A stretch of DNA of 16,842 nt from Butyricicoccus sp. (GCA_020025755.1 JAHHRO010000039.1:1-16842); one strand, 5' to 3'; positions 6,713 through 14,458 are shown, counted from the stretch's first letter. Notes: generated by a model not told the origin, from the letters alone. Numbers and translations are program-made.

Positions 6713-7611
6713 GTGATCTTTCTTCTGCGAAGCCCATGCCAGCCGCACATGAACATCTCTCCTACGCCACACGCCGCCGTATGAAGGGCAGCTTGCTGAC
6801 AGGTACGATGTACGCCTGTGCAGCATTTACCGTGCTGCTGCTGGCAGGTCTGCTCGGTTACATCTTTTTCCGCGGTCTACCCGCGATCTCCTGGGAACTG
6901 TTATCTACAAAGCCCAGCATCCTAAAGGATACCATTGGCATCCTGCCCAATCTGCTCAATACCCTGTATGTGATCCTGCTCACGCTGGTCATCGCACTGC
7001 CGCTTGGTGTAGGTGCTGCCGTCTATCTGACGGAATATGCCACCAACCGTAAATTCACTCAAATCATCGAATTTGCCACGGAGACCCTTGCAGGCATCCC
7101 CTCGATCATCTATGGTTTGGTCGGTATGCTGGTCTTCGTTCGCCTGTTTGGCTTCGGCACGAGCCTGCTCTCGGGCAGTCTGACCCTCGTCATCATGATC
7201 CTGCCCACTATCATCCGCACCACGCAGGAAAGCCTCAAAACCGTGCCGCAGAGCTTCCGTGAAGGTGCACTCGGTCTGGGTGCGACCAAGTGGTATATGA
7301 TCCGTACCATTATCCTGCCATCTTCCATGAGCGGTATCGTCACCGGCTGTATCCTGTCGATCGGCCGTATCGTTGGCGAAAGTGCCGCGCTCCTCTTTAC
7401 CGCCGGTACCGGTACACTGATCACCCAAAACTTGCTGGAGGCTTACGCACGAGATGGGGGCACGCTTTCCGTCGCACTTTATATCTATGCGGGCGAGCGA
7501 GCAGAATTTGAGGTCGCATTTGCGATCGCTGCGATCCTGCTGATCGTTGTTTTCCTGCTCAATATAGCAGCAAAGCTCGCACAAAAGCACTTTACCCAAA
7601 ACACTCAATAA
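6709..7611 (+). CDS. pstA: Phosphate ABC transporter permease PstA
   Basis: Second permease subunit, 300 aa. A polar N-terminal tail of about 25 residues precedes the first of six membrane helices. Family features include ETLAGIPSIIYGLVGMLVF, the EAA loop (QSFREGALGLGATKWYMIRTIILPSSMSGI), GRIVGESAALLFTAG, and a C-terminal helix ending in KLAQKHF. The start overlaps the pstC stop. AAAAGGAG lies about 10 bases upstream inside pstC. pstB follows after 18 bp. Confidence 0.96.
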   Translation: MSDLSSAKPMPAAHEHLSYATRRRMKGSLLTGTMYACAAFTVLLLAGLLGYIFFRGLPAISWELLSTKPSILKDTIGILPNLLNTLYVILLTLVIALPLGVGAAVYLTEYATNRKFTQIIEFATETLAGIPSIIYGLVGMLVFVRLFGFGTSLLSGSLTLVIMILPTIIRTTQESLKTVPQSFREGALGLGATKWYMIRTIILPSSMSGIVTGCILSIGRIVGESAALLFTAGTGTLITQNLLEAYARDGGTLSVALYIYAGERAEFEVAFAIAAILLIVVFLLNIAAKLAQKHFTQNTQ

Positions 7612-7629
7612 ACAAAGGAGCCGAGTCCT

Positions 7630-8397
7630 ATGGCTGATTCCAATACACCGATCATTCAGGCACGCGACCTGCATCTGTACTACGGAGAAACCGAAGCCCT
7701 CAAAGGCATCAATATCGACATCCAAAAAAACGAGATCACCGCGCTCATTGGCCCATCCGGCTGCGGAAAATCCACTTTCCTCAAAACCCTGAATCGTATG
7801 AATGACCTTGTCTCCAATGTACGCATCACAGGCGAGGTCAAGCTGCATGGAAAGGATATCTTTGCTTCCGATGTAGATGTGACCGACCTGCGCCGCCAAG
7901 TAGGAATGGTCTTCCAGAAAGCCAATCCCTTCCCCATGAGTATTTTTGATAACATTGCATACGGTCCCTCTCTCCACGGCAAGCACAGCAAAGCCGAGCT
8001 TGAGCAGATCGTGGAAAGTGCCCTGCGCGGTGCAGCTCTCTGGGACGAAGTCAAGGATCGTCTCAAAAAAAGTGCGCTTGGTCTCTCCGGCGGACAGCAG
8101 CAGCGTCTGTGCATTGCGCGCGCCCTTGCCGTACAGCCCGAGGTGCTGCTTATGGATGAACCGACCAGTGCGCTTGACCCCGGAAGTACTCTGCGCATTG
8201 AGGATCTCATGGCGGAGCTGAAGAAAAACTATACGGTTGTCATTGTCACCCATAATATGCAGCAGGCAACCCGTATCTCCGACAAGACTGCGTTCTTCCT
8301 GACCGGAGAGCTGGTCGAATTCGGAGAAACATGTCAAATCTTTACCAACCCGAAAGAAAAGAAGACCGAAGATTATATTACCGGCCGTTTCGGCTGA
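7630..8397 (+). CDS. pstB: Phosphate ABC transporter ATPase PstB
   Basis: ATPase of 255 aa that energises the PstCA channel at the inner membrane face. Walker A GPSGCGKST 41-49, followed by the PstB-specific LNRMNDLV 54-61. Q-loop Q96 (VFQKANPFPMSIFDNIAYG, also PstB-specific), signature LSGGQQQRL 152-160, Walker B LLMDEPTSALDP 173-184 and H-loop THNMQQA near 208 follow. The ribosome site AAAGGAG is upstream. phoU follows after 15 bp. Confidence 0.98.
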   Translation: MADSNTPIIQARDLHLYYGETEALKGINIDIQKNEITALIGPSGCGKSTFLKTLNRMNDLVSNVRITGEVKLHGKDIFASDVDVTDLRRQVGMVFQKANPFPMSIFDNIAYGPSLHGKHSKAELEQIVESALRGAALWDEVKDRLKKSALGLSGGQQQRLCIARALAVQPEVLLMDEPTSALDPGSTLRIEDLMAELKKNYTVVIVTHNMQQATRISDKTAFFLTGELVEFGETCQIFTNPKEKKTEDYITGRFG

Positions 8398-8412
8398 TCT
8401 TGGAGGCAATTT

Positions 8413-9057
8413 ATGCGGAATGTCTATACTGAGGAACTCAATGCGATTACCCATCGCGTCCTGAAAATGGGGACGATGCTTGAGCAGTCCATCGATATTA
8501 CACGCGATGTTTTGGAGCGTATCGATCCGGAACGCGCAAGACTGGTCATCGAGGGAGATGATGTATTCGATTCCATGGAGCGCAATATCGAGCAGGATTG
8601 TCTCAATCTGGTTGCCATGCAGGCTCCCGTTGCCGGAGACTGGCGGCGGATTGCTTCGATCATGCGAATGATCTCCGATCTGGAGCGTATCGCAGACCAT
8701 TGCAGTGATATTTCTGAGTATGTCATCAATCTGTCCGAGCGTCCGCGCGTTGTACCGCCCGAGGGGCTTTCATCCATGCTCTCCCGCGTCAAATCCATGC
8801 TGCACGCTTCCGTCACCGCCTATGTAGAACTTGATGTTGAAACGGCACAAAAGGTCGTTGCACAGGATGATGCACAGGATGACGCATTTGAACAGATGCG
8901 CAGCACCCTATGTACGCTCATGGCAGAGCAGCCTGAAAACATCCCACAGTATGTGGATTATCTGATGATCGCCAAATATCTGGAGCGCATGTCAGACCAC
9001 ACCACAAACCTTGCGGAATGGATCGCTTATATCGTGCGCGGTGTACTCGTCTCTTAA
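8413..9057 (+). CDS. phoU: Phosphate signalling protein PhoU
   Basis: Cytoplasmic regulator of 214 aa made of two repeated three-helix bundles. The family links Pst transport to the Pho two-component kinase and restrains phosphate uptake. The duplicated metal-cluster motif is visible: ERIADHCSDI at 91-100 and ERMSDHTTNL at 191-200, exactly 100 residues apart, plus IEQDCLNLVAMQAPVAGDWRRI in the first half. The gene has GGAGG just upstream and is last in the operon. No phoP/phoR-type sensor genes are in the window, so the two-component system must be elsewhere. Confidence 0.97.
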   Translation: MRNVYTEELNAITHRVLKMGTMLEQSIDITRDVLERIDPERARLVIEGDDVFDSMERNIEQDCLNLVAMQAPVAGDWRRIASIMRMISDLERIADHCSDISEYVINLSERPRVVPPEGLSSMLSRVKSMLHASVTAYVELDVETAQKVVAQDDAQDDAFEQMRSTLCTLMAEQPENIPQYVDYLMIAKYLERMSDHTTNLAEWIAYIVRGVLVS

Positions 9058-9074
9058 AAAAATCTTCCTCCCTC

Positions 9075-9104
9075 AAAGCGTCTGCAGATCTTGCAGACGT
9101 TTTT
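9075..9104 (+). terminator. Intrinsic terminator of the pst-phoU operon
   Basis: CGTCTGCA (9079-9086), a 5-base loop and TGCAGACG (9092-9099) form a perfect 8-bp stem. TTTTTCGTTTTTT follows. It lies 20 bases after the phoU stop. Confidence 0.93.
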
Positions 9105-9133
9105 CGTTTTTTCAGGTTTTTTGTATTTTAGGG

Positions 9134-9162
9134 TTAAATTCTCCGATAGCCTGTGCTATAAT
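9134..9162 (+). promoter_or_regulatory. Promoter of the LTA-synthase-like gene
   Basis: Extended -10 TGC-TATAAT (TG 9154-9155, TATAAT 9157-9162) lies 17 bp after a weak -35, TTAAAT (9134-9139). The predicted start near 9169 supports separate transcription from phoU. Confidence 0.75.
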
Positions 9163-9211
9163 AACAAAGATTATCTAAATGAATCGATTGGAGGAGAATC
9201 AACCAAATATT

Positions 9212-11173
9212 ATGGAAACCATCATGCATTCACAAACCGTGTCTTCTGAAGCGATTTCAGAGGATATACGCAAACGTCTGCGTAAATTCCCCAGCTGGGT
9301 CAGCTGGCTGTTTGTCCCGCTCGCGGCTGCACTCATTACATTCTGTGCAACTTGGATCCAAATCGAGGATCAGCTTTTCACCTACCGCTTTTTCTGGGTC
9401 GAAAGCTTTTGGTGGCATCGTGCTGCCTGGTTTGCTGGTTGGGTCTTTTTGATCCTTGTTTACCTGACGATCCTTGGGCTCAGCAATCGGCACTGGATCG
9501 CCACCCTTGGTACATCCATCTTTTTATGCATCCCTGCGATCATTTGTTATTTCAAGCTGTCGATCCACGGCGAACCGTTCTTGCCTTGGGATCTGGCACA
9601 GGCAGGAGAGGCACTTGATGTTGCCGGGAAATCCGGGCTGTGGATCTCTGGTCCAATGGTCGGTTCTGCCATCATACTGACCCTGCTCACTTTGCTTGCA
9701 TGTCTGCTCCACAGTCCAAAATTCACTTGGAAACGCTGGCTGGCACGCACCGTGCTCTCTGCTGCGGGTGTACTGTTCATGGTATTCGGCGTATTCCTGC
9801 AAGAGGATGTGACCAAAAATGTTCTGTACATCTCGCCGGATGCATGGATGCAGGATCGCTACTACCGTAACTATGGTCTGGTCACTGCATTCTTTACCAA
9901 TATCCAGGTCATGCAGATCGATGCACCCAGCCAGTACGGTGAAGAGCATGTACAGGAGATCCTTCAGGCGGTCGAGAAAAATCGCAGTAACAAGCCCTAT
10001 TTTGCAGGCAGTCTGGCGGCAAAGAATCCCAGTGCAGTCGAAAAAAAGCCCACCATCATCTATATCCAGTCCGAGGCATTCTGGGATCCGACCGATCTGC
10101 CGGGTGTTACCTTCGATCAGCCGATCACACCCAATATCCAGCGCACCCGTCAGGAGATGGCATTCGGCAAGTGCTTCTCCCCGCGCTTTGGCGGCGGCAC
10201 TTGTGATGTTGAATGTGAAGTCTTGACCGGCTTCTCTATGGAGTATCTGCCCAACAACTGCAAACCCTATGTCGAGTACATCCACGGACCCACCTCGTCT
10301 ATCGCCGCATTCCGTAAGGAACAGGGCTACGAGACCAAGGCGATCCATGGCTATTATGCAAAGTTCTGGAATCGTGAGCGCACCTATGCAAACCTCGGCT
10401 TCGATGACTTCATCAGCCTCGAGGATATGAAGGATCCAGAGCGTAAGCGTCCGATCGACTGGGAAAACGGTTTGGTCAGTGAGCAGGAAATGGCGCGCCA
10501 GATCATCAGCGCATACGAGAGCAAGCAGGATAAGCCCCTGTTCCTGCACGCAGTCACCATTGAAAACCACCTTGCCTATGCAAAGGAAAACTTCTCTGAT
10601 GCAGAGCGTGTCCGTATTACTGCCGCACCAGAGGGCGTGAGCGAATATACCCGTGGCTGTCTGGAGGACTTTGCGACCGGTGTACGCGATACCGATGAAA
10701 TGTGGGGTACTTTGACCGATTATTTTGACAACGTAGACGAGCCTGTTATCATGGTCATGTGGGGCGATCACTACAATCCCATTGGCAATGGCATGAATGT
10801 ATATAGTGCAACCGGTTATGGATCGGAGGACACCAAGGATCCGCGCGTACATGGCACGCCGCTTCTTATCTGGAGCAACTACCACAAGGAGCCAATCGAC
10901 CTCGGCACCGTTGCCGCATATCAGATAACCTCGATCACCAATGATCTGTATGGTCTCGATCAACCCCCATACTTTGATTTGCTTCGTCAGGAATTCGATC
11001 AGTACCGTGCAAAGTCCGTAGGTACCGTGGTAGAACCAGACAATTCCTACCACCAGAACGGTCTGAATCCGGAACAGCAGGCATTTTATGACAACCACTG
11101 GCTGCTGCAATATGATATGCTGTTCGGCAAAAACTATCAAAACGCGCCTGTCATTCAAAAGCAAACAAAGTAA
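9212..11173 (+). CDS. LTA synthase family membrane sulfatase-fold protein
   Basis: Polyglycerolphosphate polymerase-like enzyme, about 653 aa. Five N-terminal membrane helices (roughly residues 30-50, 72-92, 97-117, 150-168 and 178-198) are followed by an extracellular sulfatase-fold domain. Catalytic residues can be placed by analogy with S. aureus LtaS: Glu288 (QSEAFWD, metal), Thr330 in FGGGTCDVECEVLTG (nucleophile), and Asp519-His520 in MWGDHYNP (metal). Members transfer glycerol phosphate from phosphatidylglycerol to build lipoteichoic-acid-type polymers; some members are primases or transfer to other glycans. Start: GGAGGAG (9190-9196) points to ATG 9212 with a long 15-base gap. ATG 9179 is in frame but has no site and lies only about 10 bases after the predicted transcription start. 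Transcribed alone, just downstream of the phosphate operon. Confidence 0.88.
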   Translation: METIMHSQTVSSEAISEDIRKRLRKFPSWVSWLFVPLAAALITFCATWIQIEDQLFTYRFFWVESFWWHRAAWFAGWVFLILVYLTILGLSNRHWIATLGTSIFLCIPAIICYFKLSIHGEPFLPWDLAQAGEALDVAGKSGLWISGPMVGSAIILTLLTLLACLLHSPKFTWKRWLARTVLSAAGVLFMVFGVFLQEDVTKNVLYISPDAWMQDRYYRNYGLVTAFFTNIQVMQIDAPSQYGEEHVQEILQAVEKNRSNKPYFAGSLAAKNPSAVEKKPTIIYIQSEAFWDPTDLPGVTFDQPITPNIQRTRQEMAFGKCFSPRFGGGTCDVECEVLTGFSMEYLPNNCKPYVEYIHGPTSSIAAFRKEQGYETKAIHGYYAKFWNRERTYANLGFDDFISLEDMKDPERKRPIDWENGLVSEQEMARQIISAYESKQDKPLFLHAVTIENHLAYAKENFSDAERVRITAAPEGVSEYTRGCLEDFATGVRDTDEMWGTLTDYFDNVDEPVIMVMWGDHYNPIGNGMNVYSATGYGSEDTKDPRVHGTPLLIWSNYHKEPIDLGTVAAYQITSITNDLYGLDQPPYFDLLRQEFDQYRAKSVGTVVEPDNSYHQNGLNPEQQAFYDNHWLLQYDMLFGKNYQNAPVIQKQTK

Positions 11174-11185
11174 CCTGCAAATGAG

Positions 11186-11336
11186 GGGACTGTCTCAGAA
11201 TAGTCTCTCCAAAAAATAATGCAAAAAAATCGACCTTCAAAAAAAGCAGCGTCGCTTCATTTGAAGGTCGATTTTCATTTTTAGATTCTAATATTTTGTA
11301 CAGGCTGCCATTGCATTCTTATTTTGCGACAGTCCC
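11186..11336. mobile_element. MITE-like element of about 150 bp
   Basis: Imperfect terminal inverted repeats bound this stretch. The left end reads GGGACTGTCTCAGAATA. The right end on the other strand reads GGGACTGTCGCAAAATA, so 15 of 17 bases match. The form resembles tips of insertion sequences that begin GGGACTGTC. No transposase fragment fits inside, and I see no clear target-site duplication. The core carries a 16-bp-stem hairpin. The right tip ends directly against the stop codon (TAA, 11339-11337) of mutT, and the left tip begins 12 bases after the stop of the LTA-synthase-like gene. Confidence 0.55.
11226..11275. terminator. Strong hairpin terminator inside the MITE-like element
   Basis: A perfect 16-bp stem (11226-11241 with 11260-11275, core TCGACCTTCAA / TTGAAGGTCGA) surrounds an 18-base loop that can itself pair AAGC with GCTT. 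On the plus strand TTTTCATTTTT follows, so it can end the LTA-synthase-like transcript. The A-rich left flank gives a T-rich tail on the minus strand, so it can also end the mutT transcript. Confidence 0.82.
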
Positions 11337-11729
11337 TTATCTCGTCTCACCCGCTGCAAGCCGCGCTACAAGATCGGTGTCCGCTGGACAGAACGCGAAT
11401 TGAAGAAGTTCCTGCCGCTGTACCCAGCACAAGCCGCTATGTACACGCATCTGCAAAGTACCTGTTGCGATGTGTCCCCAGAAAAATGTAAAAGCGATGT
11501 CCTGATCGGGATATGTAAACGTATGCCGGTCTAGTATTCCATCGATCTTGATTTCTACTCCCAATTCTTCCTGACATTCCCGTACAGCACAGGCTTCCAT
11601 CGTTTCACCCGATTCTCGTTTGCCTCCCGGAAATTCCCACAACCCACCACAGTTTCCACCTGCTTTGCGGCGGCAAATGAGGATCTGATCCTGCTCATCG
11701 ATCAAGACGACTGCTGCAACTTCCAACAT
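11337..11729 (-). CDS. MutT-like Nudix hydrolase (8-oxo-dGTP diphosphatase type)
   Basis: Small hydrolase of 130 aa. The Nudix box is complete: G36-x5-E42-x7-R50-E51-x2-E54-E55-x-G57-V58, in GGKRESGETMEACAVRECQEELGV. WEFPGGK before the box and the short form ending FCPADTDLVARL are typical of MutT enzymes that clear oxidised dGTP, although the substrate is inferred. Start: ATG 11727-11729 follows GGGAGG by 7 bases. An in-frame GTG upstream at 11759 lacks a site. The stop codon touches the tip of the MITE-like element, so the last residues may have been altered by its insertion. Confidence 0.92.
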   Translation of the reverse strand: MLEVAAVVLIDEQDQILICRRKAGGNCGGLWEFPGGKRESGETMEACAVRECQEELGVEIKIDGILDRHTFTYPDQDIAFTFFWGHIATGTLQMRVHSGLCWVQRQELLQFAFCPADTDLVARLAAGETR

Positions 11730-11763
11730 ACTTTTTCCTCCCAAATATTGTCTGTACACTCCA

Positions 11764-11790
11764 AAAGGGCTGCACCCTGTGCAGCCCTTT
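11764..11790. terminator. Hairpin terminator (3' end of the decayed small gene)
   Basis: A perfect 12-bp stem AAAGGGCTGCAC (11764-11775) / GTGCAGCCCTTT (11779-11790) with a 3-base loop. The plus-strand tail is ATATTTTT and the minus-strand tail TTTT then GG. On the minus strand it lies at the end of the decayed gene and in front of mutT, so it separates the two or acts as an attenuator. Confidence 0.72.
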
Positions 11791-12029
11791 ATATTTTTAA
11801 ACTATTCAGTTGTGCCCATTCTGTGTTCCGCATTTGTGCTGGTCTCGCAATTGACCATCTACCCTCGTTTTTAAAAACTTTCCATCGGCGCGTAGTCTGC
11901 CAGAGCCATACTCATCAGTATGCCCATCGGAAGATTGCTCCCAGATAACGTCGTTTCCGTCGGCGATTCGGCTTAGTGGGCACCGGCGAGTCGCGCGGTG
12001 CGGAACTGCTGTTCAATTTCACTAACCAT
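11789..12029 (-). pseudogene. Decayed small-protein gene (clostridial LPMGF-type small protein)
   Basis: No intact frame exists, but the minus strand looks like a broken gene. ATG 12029-12027 has AAGGGGTGAG just upstream and reads MVSEIEQQFRTARLAGAH, then TAA (11975-11973). The same frame goes on through SNLPMGILMSMALADYAPM to a TAA at 11873-11871 inside TTTTTAAAAA. Shifting one base there gives a further frame (WSIARPAQMRNTEWAQLNSL) that stops at 11789, on the hairpin. The two parts recall the start (NLPMGFGMALAQN...AM..F) and end (I..A..(R/S).EEM..LV.SL) of a small helical protein I associate with Clostridia; this is from memory. One stop and at least one frameshift point to decay. A functional RNA or a recoded gene are alternatives. 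Confidence 0.45.
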
Positions 12030-12112
12030 TGGACTCACCCCTTTCAGTAGAATTCAAATAATGAGAAGATTCCTGTTTGCTTTGACCTCACCTCATTTCT
12101 TTTGTTGATATT

Positions 12113-12141
12113 ATATTACCACTGTCCCTCCATTCCGTCAA
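12113..12141 (-). promoter_or_regulatory. Sigma-A promoter of the decayed small gene
   Basis: Minus strand: TTGACG (12141-12136), 17 bp, then TAATAT (12118-12113), continuing into TATAAT-like sequence to 12110. This is the best canonical promoter in the window. The transcript would start near 12106 and run to the hairpin at 11764, about 340 bases. Confidence 0.78.
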
Positions 12142-12198
12142 GCGATTTGATGCTTCTTTTTGTACAAAAAAATCCATAAAAGTTCTACGAAATGTCTC

Positions 12199-12227
12199 TT
12201 TTTATTGCAATTAAATTTTGATATAAT
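12199..12227 (+). promoter_or_regulatory. Promoter of the alcohol dehydrogenase-asparaginase operon
   Basis: Extended -10 TGA-TATAAT (TG 12219-12220, TATAAT 12222-12227), with T-rich TTTTTA (12199-12204) 17 bp upstream as a weak -35. It is divergent from the promoter at 12113-12141. Confidence 0.7.
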
Positions 12228-12237
12228 GATAGTAACA

Positions 12238-12265
12238 GGCTGTTTTTTACAGAAATCTGTCAGCC
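12238..12265 (+). promoter_or_regulatory. Leader stem-loop ahead of the alcohol dehydrogenase gene
   Basis: GGCTG (12238-12242) pairs with CAGCC (12261-12265), with a nested ACAG-AAAT-CTGT hairpin. It ends 15 bases before the AAAGGAG ribosome site. Regulatory value is uncertain, since the outer stem is only 5 bp with a T-rich bulge. Confidence 0.3.
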
Positions 12266-12297
12266 CCTTTATACTCATGAAAAGGAGTATTCTTACC

Positions 12298-13443
12298 ATG
12301 AAAAATTTTAGTTATTATATCCCCACACGTATTTTCTTTGGGGCAGGTAGTGTCAAAAAGCTTGCACATGCCAAGCTTCCTACTGGAAAAGGGCTGCTGA
12401 TTACAGGCGGCTCCTCTACAACCAAGCTCGGCTATGTCGATCGTGTGTGCGCCGCACTCGCAGAGGGCGGACACGAAATGGTTCTTTATACAGAAGTACA
12501 ACCCAATCCAACCATCGAATCGGTTCGCGCATGTGCAGACCTTGCACGCAAGGAAAATTGTTCCTTTGTTGTCGGTCTCGGCGGCGGTTCCTCAATCGAT
12601 ACTGCAAAGGCAGCGGCTGTCATGGCGACCAACGATGGTGATTGGTGGGATTATGTATTCGGCGGCTCTGGCAAAGGACAAAAGATCCAAAATAATCCTT
12701 TACCCATCGTTGCCATTACGACCACAGCCGGTACAGGAACCGAAGCCGATCCATGGACCGTCATCACCAACGGAAAAGAAAAGATCGGCGGCGGCACAGA
12801 ACAGACATTCCCAACTCTCTCGATCGTCGATCCTGATTTTATGATGACCGTTCCCCCACATTTGACAGCTTACCAAGGCTTTGATGCTTTGTTCCATGCA
12901 TGCGAAGGCTTTATTGCATCCATTGCAAATCCGATCAGCGAAATGTACTCACTCAAGGCGATCGAACTGCTCGGACGCTATCTGGCACGGGCTGTCAATG
13001 ACGGAAGCGATGCCGAAGCACGGGCTCATGTCGCACTCGCCAATACCTTGGCTGGCTTTGTCGAATCCATGTCCTCCTGCACCTCAGAACATGCCATTGA
13101 GCATGCACTGTCCGGTTTCCATCCCACCCTGCCGCACGGTGCAGGTCTCATTATGATCTCACTGGAATACTATAAGCTTTTTGCCGAAACCTGTGCAGAT
13201 CAATTCACACAGATGGCACATGCACTCGGGCGCGCAGACGGCGATTTCATCGCTGCACTTTCTGACCTGCAAGCAGCATGCCACGTTGACACTCTAAAAA
13301 TGAGTGACTTCGGCATCAATGGACAAGACTTTACCCCCTATGCAGATCATGCCTTTTCCGATATGGGCGGTCTGTTCCGCGTAGATCCACGCCCCCTGAC
13401 ACCAGAAGATGTCATCGGCATCCTATCTCGCAGCTATCACTGA
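12298..13443 (+). CDS. Iron-containing alcohol dehydrogenase
   Basis: NAD(P)-dependent group III dehydrogenase of about 381 aa that interconverts an alcohol with its aldehyde or ketone in the cytoplasm. N-terminal nucleotide-binding part: GLGGGSSIDTAKA 93-105 and TTAGTGTEAD 142-151. C-terminal metal part: D196 and H200 (GFDALFHACEG), H265 and H280 (EHAIEHAL...LPHGAG), matching the four ligands of E. coli FucO by alignment. The start IPTRIFFGAGSV is typical of the butanol-dehydrogenase-like branch, but the substrate cannot be told from sequence. Start: ATG 12298 follows AAAGGAG by 10 bases. An in-frame TTG at 12160 lies before the promoter and is rejected. It is followed after 15 bp by the asparaginase gene. 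Confidence 0.93.
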   Translation: MKNFSYYIPTRIFFGAGSVKKLAHAKLPTGKGLLITGGSSTTKLGYVDRVCAALAEGGHEMVLYTEVQPNPTIESVRACADLARKENCSFVVGLGGGSSIDTAKAAAVMATNDGDWWDYVFGGSGKGQKIQNNPLPIVAITTTAGTGTEADPWTVITNGKEKIGGGTEQTFPTLSIVDPDFMMTVPPHLTAYQGFDALFHACEGFIASIANPISEMYSLKAIELLGRYLARAVNDGSDAEARAHVALANTLAGFVESMSSCTSEHAIEHALSGFHPTLPHGAGLIMISLEYYKLFAETCADQFTQMAHALGRADGDFIAALSDLQAACHVDTLKMSDFGINGQDFTPYADHAFSDMGGLFRVDPRPLTPEDVIGILSRSYH

Positions 13444-13458
13444 TCCAAAGGAGCATCC

Positions 13459-14379
13459 ATGAAACACGTCCTCTTTATCGCAACGGGCGGCACTCTTGCT
13501 TGCCGTCAAAGTGAAAATGGCTTGATCCCTGCGCTGACCGGCGAAGATCTTCTGACGTTCCTTCCCGGGATATCAACGCTCTGTACCGTTGCCATTGAAA
13601 ACCTGTTTTCCATTGATTCTACCGATGTCACAACTGCGCATCGCACGCAGATGGCAGAGCTGATCTTCAAGGAATATGCAAACTACGATGGATTCATTAT
13701 TTCTCATGGTACAGATACCCTGTCCCACACAGCTGCACTTTTGTATCATATGCTGCGCAACATTGATAAGCCTGTACTTCTGACCGGCGCACAAAAGCCC
13801 ATCGGTGTCCCCAATTCCGATGCAGAGCGTAATCTATTGGACACCTTCCGTGTCATCGCCTCCGGATATCACGGTGTTGCAGCAGTCGTACATGGTCGCA
13901 TCATTCGCGGCAACCATCTGGTCAAGGTGGACTGCGAAGATATGGATCCATTCCGCTCCATCAATGCACCGCTGGAGGGAACGATCGACCTTGATGGAAC
14001 CGTACATCTATATCCAAAGGCATCTGTTTCTGGTACTTTCAAACTTGTTCCTGTAAAGGATACCAGCATCTTTGTGCTGAAACTGATCCCCGGACTAAAC
14101 CCTGATATATTCTCTATGCTCTCCGCCTATTCCCATGTCATCATTGAAGGCTATGGCTCTGGCGGCATTCCCGTATATCTGGAGAATGGTCTGAAAACTC
14201 TGATCGAACAGGGTACACAAGTGTATATCACCACAGAGTGTCTGTCCGGCTCTGTAGATCTGACCAAATACGCGGTCGGATGCCGTGCCGCTTCCTTGGG
14301 TGCCATCTCACTCGGCAGCCACACCATTGCAGATACCGTTGCGTCTATTCTGTGCGGTACATTGACAGACGAAACCTAA
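13459..14379 (+). CDS. L-asparaginase, type I-like
   Basis: Amidohydrolase of 306 aa that converts asparagine to aspartate and ammonia. First catalytic site: ATGGTLA with nucleophile Thr12. Second: SHGTDTLSH 82-90 with Thr85 and Asp86. LLTGAQKPIG (108-116) is also conserved. There is no signal peptide, so the enzyme is cytoplasmic. It is a little shorter than the usual 320-340 aa but shows both catalytic Thr motifs and the C-terminal substrate region (VYITTECLSGSVDLTKY). The start has AAAGGAG. It is co-transcribed with the alcohol dehydrogenase, for which I see no direct pathway link. Confidence 0.93.
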   Translation: MKHVLFIATGGTLACRQSENGLIPALTGEDLLTFLPGISTLCTVAIENLFSIDSTDVTTAHRTQMAELIFKEYANYDGFIISHGTDTLSHTAALLYHMLRNIDKPVLLTGAQKPIGVPNSDAERNLLDTFRVIASGYHGVAAVVHGRIIRGNHLVKVDCEDMDPFRSINAPLEGTIDLDGTVHLYPKASVSGTFKLVPVKDTSIFVLKLIPGLNPDIFSMLSAYSHVIIEGYGSGGIPVYLENGLKTLIEQGTQVYITTECLSGSVDLTKYAVGCRAASLGAISLGSHTIADTVASILCGTLTDET

Positions 14380-14399
14380 AATCTATCACTTCAGATAAT

Positions 14400-14448
14400 A
14401 TCCCCATCTATCCTGTAGCTCTACAATGGGTACAAGACAGATGGGGAT
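14400..14448. terminator. Hairpin between convergent asparaginase and TtcA-like genes
   Basis: ATCCCCATCT (14400-14409) pairs perfectly with AGATGGGGAT (14439-14448) over a 29-base loop. The T tract is weak on both strands (CACTATTTGATT on plus, ATTATCT on minus). It probably serves as a shared bidirectional terminator, since it lies between two convergent stop codons. Confidence 0.6.
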
Positions 14449-14458
14449 CACTATTTGA

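Noticed and set aside
5929..6826. Overlapping minus-strand frames opposite pstC
   Set aside because: They are low-complexity, shadow real PstC coding and have no ribosome site or motif.
6922..8700. Long open frame (592 codons) on the minus strand opposite pstA, pstB and phoU
   Set aside because: The opposite strand carries three unmistakable genes with motifs. The minus frame spans several gene boundaries, has no family motif and is an artefact of codon bias in the genes.
9524..11164. Open frame of 546 codons opposite the LTA-synthase-like gene
   Set aside because: Same reason: it mirrors the real gene frame, and the plus strand shows membrane helices and catalytic motifs.
11871..11975. Programmed frameshift or stop-codon readthrough producing one small protein
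   Set aside because: It would need both readthrough of TAA at 11975 and a shift at 11871. Decay is simpler, though the RNA data that would settle it are not available here.
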